From contig JAGIAF010000146.1 of assembly GCA_017745015.1 (NCBI GenBank), positions 1 to 8,505 on the forward strand: a DNA stretch of 8,505 nucleotides, in the 5' to 3' direction. The notes below the pieces were generated by a model. It saw only the letters and a program-made list of their open reading frames with translations, made no database searches and was not told where the DNA came from. Positions 1 through 4,384 of the stretch are shown piece by piece (the first letter of the stretch is position 1; each line of letters opens with the position of its first letter). Made by a program: the position numbers and the translations under genes. This DNA comes from Bdellovibrio sp. GTDB lineage: Bacteria > Bdellovibrionota > Bdellovibrionia > Bdellovibrionales > Bdellovibrionaceae.

Positions 1-488
1 AGCAAGATGTGGGGTTTCACCACCAACGCTCTAGCAATAGCTACACGTTGACACTCACCACCGCTAAGCTGACTTGGGAAATGATTCAGACGGTGTCCCA
101 AGCCTAATTCTTTCAACGCATCTTCCGCGCGTGCTTTCGCATTTTCCATTTTTAGAATTTCTAATGCGAGCATCACATTCTCCAAAGCAGTGAGATGCGC
201 AATCAAATGATACTGCTGAAAGACGATTGAAATATTTTGCGCGCGGAACAAAGTCAGCTCCTGCTCCGTCATCGGAGACAGATTTCGTTTATCCACAAGG
301 ATTTCCCCACGGTCCGCACGCTCAAGGCCCGCAAGAATTGAAAGCAACGTGGATTTACCACTGCCAGATTGTCCGACGATGGAAACAATTTGCCCCGGTT
401 GAATTTCAACATTGAGACCTTTAAGCACAGCAATCTCAGTGTCACCCTGATGGAAGCTTTTACGAACGTCATTAAGGACTAAACTCAC
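1..488 (-). CDS. ABC transporter ATP-binding protein, LolD/YbbA type (3' end outside window)
   Basis: This is the nucleotide-binding subunit of an ABC system of the MacB/LolD/YbbA class, which acts at the inner membrane with an FtsX-like permease. The first 162 codons are present. Walker A is GQSGSGKST at residues 39-47, the Q-loop is FQQ with Gln91, and the signature is LSGGECQR at 141-148, with Cys where Gln is usual. Walker B and the H-loop lie beyond the left edge. I chose the GTG start at 488 because it overlaps the tesA stop codon as GTGA (a 4-base overlap typical of translational coupling) and the protein begins with the usual short strand before the ATPase core. In E. coli, ybbA lies next to tesA in divergent orientation, so the pairing supports a YbbA-like identity. 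LolD (lipoprotein release) is the main alternative; the permease next door would decide. Confidence 0.93.
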   Translation of the reverse strand, partial: MSLVLNDVRKSFHQGDTEIAVLKGLNVEIQPGQIVSIVGQSGSGKSTLLSILAGLERADRGEILVDKRNLSPMTEQELTLFRAQNISIVFQQYHLIAHLTALENVMLALEILKMENAKARAEDALKELGLGHRLNHFPSQLSGGECQRVAIARALVVKPHIL

Positions 489-1084
489 AAAGCCCCCTTC
501 AGAGCATTAAACACATGGTCGGCAATAATCTTGTGGCCTTCTTCATTGGGATGAATTCCGTCTGCGAGATTGTATTTAGGATTTCCCGCAACTTTATCTA
601 GCAGAAAGGGAATGAACATGACCTTGTACTTCTTCGCCAAGTCGTCATACATTTTTTTAAACTTGTCGGTATAGTCTTTGCCGTAGTTTGGCGGCATCAT
701 CAAGCCACCTAGAATCACACGCACCTTTTCTTTCTGTGCATATTCTATTGCAGCAGCAAGATTCTTCTCGCTCTCTTCAACCTTCAAACCACGCAAGCCA
801 TCGTTTGCACCAAGAGCTAGCAACACCACATCAGGCTTTGATTTAAAAAGCCATTTCATACGACCAACTGCTGATGCGGTGGTTGAACCACTCACTCCTG
901 CATTAACAACTGTCCATTCTTTTTTGCCAACATCGTGCAACTTCTTTTCTAAAAGCGCTGGGTAAGCGGCTTCTTTAGAAACGCCATAACCTTCGGTGAG
1001 GGAGTCACCAAGAACGATTAACTTTTTTTGAGCCATGGAAAGAGAAGAGAATAAAAGAAGAAACGTGATAATTAGTGTTCTCAT
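485..1084 (-). CDS. tesA: Exported GDSL esterase / lysophospholipase L1 (TesA-type arylesterase)
   Basis: This 199-residue SGNH-fold hydrolase cleaves thioesters, aryl esters or lysophospholipids in the periplasm. Residues 1-18 form a signal peptide (Arg2, hydrophobic 4-12, likely cleavage after Ser-Met-Ala18). Block I is GDSL with nucleophile Ser28, block II has Gly63 in NAGVSG, block III is GAND (92-95) with oxyanion Asn94, and block V is DGIHP with Asp175 and His178. All catalytic elements are therefore intact, and the length matches E. coli TesA. Its stop codon overlaps the start of the ABC ATPase gene, so the two are probably co-translated. No good ribosome-binding site precedes the ATG. 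A candidate promoter lies only about a dozen bases upstream, and the start codon sits in a small hairpin (6-bp stem, 1077-1091). Preferred substrate cannot be read from the sequence. Confidence 0.95.
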   Translation of the reverse strand: MRTLIITFLLLFSSLSMAQKKLIVLGDSLTEGYGVSKEAAYPALLEKKLHDVGKKEWTVVNAGVSGSTTASAVGRMKWLFKSKPDVVLLALGANDGLRGLKVEESEKNLAAAIEYAQKEKVRVILGGLMMPPNYGKDYTDKFKKMYDDLAKKYKVMFIPFLLDKVAGNPKYNLADGIHPNEEGHKIIADHVFNALKGAL

Positions 1085-1103
1085 AGAGAACTATCAGAAC
1101 TCT

Positions 1104-1132
1104 TTAATAATGTTTGTTCAAGACCAGAACAA
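1104..1132 (-). promoter_or_regulatory. Candidate sigma70 promoter of tesA
   Basis: On the minus strand, TTGTTC (1127-1132) and TATTAA (1104-1109) are separated by 17 bases. The transcript would start near 1097, giving a very short leader to the ATG at 1084. The -35 element is one arm of a TTGTTC/GAACAA inverted repeat (1114-1132). Match to consensus is moderate, so this is a prediction only. Confidence 0.38.
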
Positions 1133-1168
1133 AGTGTGGACTCCGCAGCATCTATTCACATCTGATAA

Positions 1169-1198
1169 TAAAAAAAGCCCCAAGGTTTCCCTTGAGGC
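1169..1198 (-). terminator. Intrinsic terminator of the RRM protein gene
   Basis: A 9-bp GC-rich stem (GCCTCAAGG with CCTTGGGGC on the minus strand, one G-T wobble) closed by a GAAA tetraloop is followed directly by seven T residues. It lies 28 bases after the RRM stop codon and is a textbook rho-independent terminator. It isolates the RRM gene from tesA. Confidence 0.93.
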
Positions 1199-1226
1199 TT
1201 TGCAATTTCGATTTTAGAAATCGTTA

Positions 1227-1568
1227 CTAGCGATTGCCGTAGTCGCGACGTCCGCCACTACCATTACGATCGCCACGACCGCCACCGAAACCACCACGAC
1301 GAGGACCACCCTCGCGAGGGGCTTGAGGACGAGCTTCAGAAACGTTGATTGCGCGACCATTCATATCGGCGCCGTTTCCTTTTTCGATAGCTGCATCAGC
1401 TGCAGAGTCATCAGTCATTTCAACAAAGCCGAAACCTTTTGAACGGCCCGTTTCTCTGTCCATGATAACTTTTGCTGAATCAACTGCACCGAATTGTGCG
1501 AAATGATTGTGTAGAGCTTCATCATCTACTGTATAAGGCAAATTGCCTACGTATAACTTCTTAGCCAC
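1227..1568 (-). CDS. RRM-domain RNA-binding protein with Gly/Arg-rich tail
   Basis: This 113-residue single-stranded-RNA-binding protein consists of one RNA recognition motif and a disordered tail. RNP2 is LYVGNL (5-10) and RNP1 is KGFGFVEM (44-51), each with the aromatic positions used to stack on bases. Residues 83-113 are Gly/Arg rich with RGG-like groups, as in the cold-inducible Rbp proteins of cyanobacteria and some other bacteria. The start is GTG at 1568, fixed by the strong AGGAGG five bases upstream and by the MAKKLYVGN N-terminus usual for the family. It is bounded by terminators on both sides, so it is monocistronic. The family is often cold-induced in other bacteria; nothing here proves that. 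A weak promoter-like pair (TTGCAC 1690-1695, TAGCCT 1668-1673) overlaps the yajQ terminator. Confidence 0.95.
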   Translation of the reverse strand: MAKKLYVGNLPYTVDDEALHNHFAQFGAVDSAKVIMDRETGRSKGFGFVEMTDDSAADAAIEKGNGADMNGRAINVSEARPQAPREGGPRRGGFGGGRGDRNGSGGRRDYGNR

Positions 1569-1573
1569 AAAGA

Positions 1574-1579
1574 CCTCCT
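1574..1579 (-). promoter_or_regulatory. Strong ribosome-binding site fixing a GTG start
   Basis: AGGAGG on the minus strand lies five bases upstream of GTG at 1568. It decides the non-ATG start of the RRM protein, since no in-frame ATG gives the conserved N-terminus. Confidence 0.85.
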
Positions 1580-1652
1580 ATTGGTCTGTTAAACCCGAGG
1601 AAGCCTTCGAACCGCAAAAAATCGACAACACTCACACGGGACCTGTACCTGT

Positions 1653-1688
1653 AAAAAACCTAGATTTAGGCTAGCATAGCCCAAATCT
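1653..1688 (-). terminator. Intrinsic terminator of yajQ (27-base near-perfect palindrome plus T-run)
   Basis: Arms 1662-1673 and 1677-1688 are 12 bases each and complementary except for one G-T wobble, with a 3-base spacer. On the minus strand the stem is followed after three bases by TTTTTT (1653-1658). It begins 16 bases after the yajQ stop codon. The dyad is symmetrical enough that a protein-binding operator for the RRM gene is an alternative, but the T-run favours termination. Confidence 0.8.
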
Positions 1689-1703
1689 TGTGCAAGCCCA
1701 ATT

Positions 1704-2195
1704 TTAGGATCTCATATTATTAAATTGCAACGGAACCGCGTAGTTTCCAGAGCGTATTAGAGCGATACATTCTTGTAACTCATCGATACTCTTACCAGAA
1801 ACTTTCAATTTATCATCTGCAATTTGCGGCTGTACTTTCAACTTGGCATCTTTGATCGTCTTCATAATTTCCTTTGCAACCTCGCGGTCAATTCCTTGTT
1901 GCAAAGTGACCTTTTGGCGAAGCATACGTCCACCAGCTGGTTCGATCTTATCAAACTTAATTGCTTTGATATCAACGCCACGACGATGAAGTTTCGTTTG
2001 CAGAATACTTCCCATTTGTTCAACTTTGTATTCGTCTTCAGCTGACAAAGTGATCTCTTTCTTTGTCTTATCCCAAGCAATCTCAGCTTTGCTTCCCTTA
2101 AAATCATAACGACCATCAACCTCTTTACGAGCCTGATTAATTCCATTATCAACTTCTTGAAAATCAAGTTCTGAAACAATATCAAACGACGGCAT
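1704..2195 (-). CDS. yajQ: YajQ family cyclic-di-GMP/nucleotide-binding protein
   Basis: This 163-residue cytosolic protein of the YajQ (UPF0234) family has two fused ferredoxin-like domains. The family's hallmark N-terminus MPSFDIVSELD is present, followed by RYDFKGSKA (29-37), LHRRGVD (69-75) and the C-terminal repeat of the fold with KLKVSGKSIDELQ (129-141). The length is that of the family. In Xanthomonas and Pseudomonas, YajQ proteins bind cyclic-di-GMP and affect transcription and virulence; that role is known for the family and not shown here. The ATG at 2195 has AAGGAA seven bases upstream. The gene has its own candidate promoter and a strong terminator, so it is likely a single-gene unit. 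Confidence 0.96.
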   Translation of the reverse strand: MPSFDIVSELDFQEVDNGINQARKEVDGRYDFKGSKAEIAWDKTKKEITLSAEDEYKVEQMGSILQTKLHRRGVDIKAIKFDKIEPAGGRMLRQKVTLQQGIDREVAKEIMKTIKDAKLKVQPQIADDKLKVSGKSIDELQECIALIRSGNYAVPLQFNNMRS

Positions 2196-2224
2196 TTTTA
2201 AATTCCTTTTTTAGATCTCTAGAA

Positions 2225-2252
2225 AATAAACGACCAACTCAAGGTTGGTCAA
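2225..2252 (-). promoter_or_regulatory. Candidate yajQ promoter with an internal 7-bp dyad
   Basis: On the minus strand, TTGACC (2247-2252) and TTTATT (2225-2230) are 16 bases apart. The transcript would start about 23 bases before the ATG. A perfect inverted repeat GACCAAC / GTTGGTC (2232-2238 and 2244-2250) fills the spacer and touches the -35 box. It could be an operator or, if read from slyD, a weak hairpin terminator followed by a T-rich stretch. Confidence 0.42.
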
Positions 2253-2363
2253 AAAGGTTCGTATGCGAGGCGGAGGGTCTTCCCGCAGCGCAGGCGTGCT
2301 ATAAGCACGTCGGAGCGAGGACAAGGCCCGACAACGAAGTCAGACGGGCCTTTTTCACCAACC
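2232..2363. repeat. GC-rich structured intergenic element with competing stems
   Basis: This element fills the slyD-yajQ gap. A long-range stem pairs 2243-2262 with 2344-2363 (20 positions, one mismatch, two G-T wobbles, plus-strand reading). Inside are GGG-tctt-CCC (2275-2284), a hairpin CGTGCT-ATA-AGCACG (2295-2309, extendable to 2293-2311), and AAGGCCCG/CGGGCCTT (2323-2330, 2345-2352) followed by TTT. The last hairpin and the 2232-2250 hairpin each use arms of the long stem, so the structures exclude one another. Degenerate CGnAG-type units recur at about 2266, 2284, 2311 and 2335. It could be a dispersed REP-like element, a structured RNA or a terminator between genes. No known RNA family is recognised. 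Confidence 0.55.
2323..2355 (+). terminator. Hairpin with T-run on the plus strand inside the slyD-yajQ element
   Basis: An 8-bp stem AAGGCCCG/CGGGCCTT with a 14-base loop runs into TTT (2353-2355), so the orientation suits plus-strand termination. No plus-strand gene ends here. It may instead be part of the larger structured element or stop antisense transcription into slyD. Confidence 0.35.
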
Positions 2364-2367
2364 GTTC

Positions 2368-2847
2368 TTAGTGGTGGTGGCCGGCGTCGCCGTGGATTCC
2401 ATGCGGATGTCCGTGCTGGATTTCTTCAGCTGTCGCTTCACGGATCAACATCATTTCGATATCGAACTCAAGTGGAGTGCCTGCCAAAGGATGGTTGCCG
2501 TCCAAAGTTACGTGAGAGTCAGTGATTTTGCTCACGCGAACGATTTGAGAACCCTGGCCCAATTCCAAACGAAGATGTGCGCCAACATCCAATTGTGGAA
2601 GGTGAGCAAGTTCTTCTTTAGGAACGTCCATGAACATGTTGTCGCGAACTTCGCCGTAAGCATCGGCAGCAGAAAGTTTCACAACTTTTTTGTCGCCTTC
2701 TTTCATGGTTTTAATTTCTTCTTCAAGTTTAGGAAGGATCTGACCCGCACCTTCGAGATATGGCAAAGGCTGATTCTTATCAGATTGATCCAAAATAGCT
2801 CCATCAGGCCCTTTTAGTACGTAATTGAATGCCAACACTCTTCTCAT
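2368..2847 (-). CDS. slyD: FKBP-type peptidyl-prolyl cis-trans isomerase, SlyD-like, with His-rich tail
   Basis: This 159-residue cytosolic folding helper catalyses proline isomerisation and, in SlyD proteins, also delivers nickel. The FKBP half is residues 1-67 plus the return strand near 127-136, and YLEGAG (30-35) matches the FKBP active-site region. The inserted flap (IF chaperone) domain covers about 68-125 and ends in the family signature LDGNHPLAG (115-123). Residues 145-159 contain seven His in fifteen positions, a shorter version of the metal-binding tail of E. coli SlyD, lacking its cysteines. The ATG at 2847 has AAAGGAG seven bases upstream. It is divergent from the HNH gene across a 135-base gap. 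Confidence 0.95.
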   Translation of the reverse strand: MRRVLAFNYVLKGPDGAILDQSDKNQPLPYLEGAGQILPKLEEEIKTMKEGDKKVVKLSAADAYGEVRDNMFMDVPKEELAHLPQLDVGAHLRLELGQGSQIVRVSKITDSHVTLDGNHPLAGTPLEFDIEMMLIREATAEEIQHGHPHGIHGDAGHHH

Positions 2848-2873
2848 TATGAGTCTCCTTTGTTAATGGCCCC

Positions 2874-2903
2874 GGTATCCCATCCCACCTGGCCTTTTGG
2901 CAA
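2874..2903 (-). promoter_or_regulatory. Weak candidate promoter of slyD
   Basis: TTGCCA (2898-2903) and GATACC (2874-2879) on the minus strand are 18 bases apart. The -35 match is good and the -10 match is poor. Placement about 20 bases before the SlyD leader is reasonable. Confidence 0.3.
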
Positions 2904-2921
2904 CCTATTTGAGAGGAGGAC

Positions 2922-2951
2922 TTGAAATTGGCTCCCATTGCTCGATATAAT
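2922..2951 (+). promoter_or_regulatory. Strong sigma70 promoter of the HNH nuclease gene
   Basis: TTGAAA (2922-2927) and a perfect TATAAT (2946-2951) are separated by 18 bases. Transcription should start near 2958, 25 bases before the ATG at 2983. This rules out the upstream in-frame TTG at 2938 as the start codon. Confidence 0.78.
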
Positions 2952-2982
2952 GAGTCTAGGAACGCACCAGAATGGGGGATAC

Positions 2983-3516
2983 ATGCAGCACATGGCCTCA
3001 CTGAGGTCCTTACTGCTCAATTCAAGTTACGAACCAATGCGGGTTGTAAGTTGGCAAAAGGCCTTGATATTGTGGTTTCAAGATAAAGTAGAAATTCTCG
3101 AGTATCACTCGAGCTTTGCACGGTCGGTGCAACGGCGGTTTCAGCTGCCCAGTGTTTTACGGCTGAAATCCTACGTCCGACCTCGAACCAATCACGCGGT
3201 TCGGTTCTGCCGAGAAAACGTTTATATCCGCGACAATTATACCTGCCAATACTGCGCGAAGAAATTTTCCGCAAGACATCTGACGCTCGATCACGTCGTC
3301 CCCGCTTCACACAACGGCCCTAAAAATTGGACAAATGTAGTTTCCGCTTGCCGCGATTGCAATCAGCGCAAGGCGAATCGTACACCACGCACTGCCAATA
3401 TGCCTTTGCTGACGGAACCGCGTGCTCCAGCGTGGCTGCCGACTCTGCAATTGGAGATCAGCGCGGACCATGTTCCACCGGATTGGGCACCGTATCTTAT
3501 TTTAAAAACCGGATAG
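2983..3516 (+). CDS. HNH endonuclease domain protein
   Basis: This 177-residue cytosolic protein has a C-terminal HNH (beta-beta-alpha-metal) nuclease fold. Residues 7-70 form the conserved N-terminal part of this widespread family (SLLLNSSYEPM, then WQKALILWFQDKVEIL). The nuclease core has zinc pairs CQYC (88-91) and CRDC (123-126), catalytic Asp103-His104, Asn118 and Asn127 (an H-N-N variant). Family members occur in many bacteria and their biological role is not established; DNA cleavage is inferred from the motif. The ATG at 2983 follows GGGGG four bases upstream; the ATG at 2992 is an alternative giving a protein three residues shorter. A hydrolase gene follows 21 bases downstream without a terminator, so read-through is likely. 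Confidence 0.9.
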   Translation: MQHMASLRSLLLNSSYEPMRVVSWQKALILWFQDKVEILEYHSSFARSVQRRFQLPSVLRLKSYVRPRTNHAVRFCRENVYIRDNYTCQYCAKKFSARHLTLDHVVPASHNGPKNWTNVVSACRDCNQRKANRTPRTANMPLLTEPRAPAWLPTLQLEISADHVPPDWAPYLILKTG

Positions 3517-3529
3517 ATTATGCTATAGT
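3501..3529 (+). promoter_or_regulatory. Extended -10 promoter directly before the MBL-fold gene
   Basis: TGCTATAGT (3521-3529) is an extended -10 box, with TTTAAA (3501-3506) 17 bases upstream. The predicted start (about 3536-3538) falls on or next to the ATG at 3538, so the mRNA would be leaderless. It overlaps the end of the HNH gene. Confidence 0.5.
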
Positions 3530-3537
3530 GCCTGGCT

Positions 3538-4305
3538 ATGGAACTAACGTGGCTAGGTACCGCAGGATTTATCGTAAAGAGCAAAGAAGGCGAGATCGCT
3601 TTCGACCCTTTTCTTTCGCGAGGACAAGGCGAAGCATCTCCCTTCACTCCAAAATCTTTTGAAAATACACAAGCCATCTTCGTCGGCCACGGTCACTTCG
3701 ATCACACTTTCGATATTCCAGAAATCGCAAATAATACCGAAGCTAAAATCTATGCTCCGGGTCTGACAGGACAACTCTTGAAAATGAGAGGCGTCTCTGG
3801 CAATCGCGTGCATCACGCCGGCAACAAAGAAACTTTGTTCAAAGATTTCAAAATGCGTGCGTTTAAAAGCTCCCATGTGAATTTTGATATGCCGTTGATT
3901 CTTTCCACGATCAAACGCTGCGGAGTGCGCGGTTGCATGCATATTTGCGGCTTAGGTGTTTCTTATCCGCAAGGCATGGTGCAAAGCTATTACTTTGAAG
4001 CTGGTGGTAAGAAAATTCTTTTCCTAAGTTCTGCGACCAATGACATCGGCGAGCTAAAACAGTATCGCGATCTTGAAGTTGATTACTATTTAGCTCCTCT
4101 GCAAGGTCATACCAATATCCAAGATTTGGCAGCGAAACACGTGTCGATCATCAAACCGAAAGTGGTGATTCCTCATCATCATGACAATTTCTATCCCCCA
4201 CTCAGTCAGGATATTTCAGCGGAAGTCTTTAAAGAGAAGCTTACACGGTCGGGCTTCAAAGGCGACTTCCTTGAGATTCCACTTTTCAAAAATATTCAGC
4301 TCTAG
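3538..4305 (+). CDS. MBL-fold metallohydrolase (UlaG-like)
   Basis: This 255-residue metallo-beta-lactamase-fold enzyme has no signal peptide and so is cytosolic. The N-terminal strand-loop MELTWLGTAGF with DPFLSRG (23-29) is typical of UlaG-like lactonases and related phosphodiesterases. Metal ligands are HGHFDH (51-56), His113 in SSHVNFD, and likely His191 and the cluster PHHHD (212-216). Both zinc sites therefore look intact. A Cys-rich insert (Cys128, Cys133, Cys137) between 125 and 140 is unusual. The substrate is not predictable. No ribosome-binding site lies before the ATG; the promoter placement suggests leaderless translation, though transcripts from the HNH promoter would carry it too. 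A strong terminator follows seven bases after the stop codon. Confidence 0.88.
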   Translation: MELTWLGTAGFIVKSKEGEIAFDPFLSRGQGEASPFTPKSFENTQAIFVGHGHFDHTFDIPEIANNTEAKIYAPGLTGQLLKMRGVSGNRVHHAGNKETLFKDFKMRAFKSSHVNFDMPLILSTIKRCGVRGCMHICGLGVSYPQGMVQSYYFEAGGKKILFLSSATNDIGELKQYRDLEVDYYLAPLQGHTNIQDLAAKHVSIIKPKVVIPHHHDNFYPPLSQDISAEVFKEKLTRSGFKGDFLEIPLFKNIQL

Positions 4306-4348
4306 AAAAAGAAAAAGGAGAAGATAGACTTCTCCTTTTTTTATTTTT
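4306..4348. terminator. Bidirectional intrinsic terminator between convergent genes
   Basis: A perfect 12-bp stem AAAAAGGAGAAG/CTTCTCCTTTTT (4312-4323, 4329-4340) has a 5-base loop. It is followed by further T-rich sequence on the plus strand (to 4348) and by five T residues on the minus strand (4306-4310). It ends the MBL-fold gene and faces the dioxygenase gene from the other side. Confidence 0.92.
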
Positions 4349-4355
4349 AATCCTT

Positions 4356-4374
4356 ACTTCGGTGAAGCCGAAGT
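4356..4374. repeat. Short hairpin ACTTCGG-tgaag-CCGAAGT
   Basis: A perfect 7-bp inverted repeat lies 10 bases after the dioxygenase stop codon and just before the shared terminator. It has no T-run of its own. It could protect the 3' end of the dioxygenase mRNA. Confidence 0.5.
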
Positions 4375-4384
4375 GTAGGCCGAC

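Noticed and set aside
1114..1132. LexA-type SOS box at TTGTTC/GAACAA
   Set aside because: The spacing (7 bases) does not fit known LexA boxes, and tesA is not a typical SOS gene.
1668..1695. Promoter-like TTGCAC/TAGCCT pair before the RRM gene
   Set aside because: It lies inside the yajQ terminator palindrome and both boxes are poor matches. An alternative pairing (TTGGGC/TATGCT) is equally weak, so the true promoter is left open.
2295..2309. Possible tRNA or CRISPR-like repeat in the GC-rich gap
   Set aside because: There is no cloverleaf, no regular spacer-repeat pattern and no cas gene. It is only a hairpin inside a larger structured element.
2371..2817. Plus-strand open frame of 148 codons opposite slyD
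   Set aside because: Antisense shadow of slyD. The translation is rich in Phe and His from reversed codons and has no start signal.
2922..3086. Small ORF starting at TTG 2922 after GAGGAGGA, 54 codons, overlapping the start of the HNH gene in another frame
   Set aside because: Its start codon is the -35 box of a strong promoter for the HNH gene and the encoded peptide has no recognisable features. The purine-rich run before it is probably chance.
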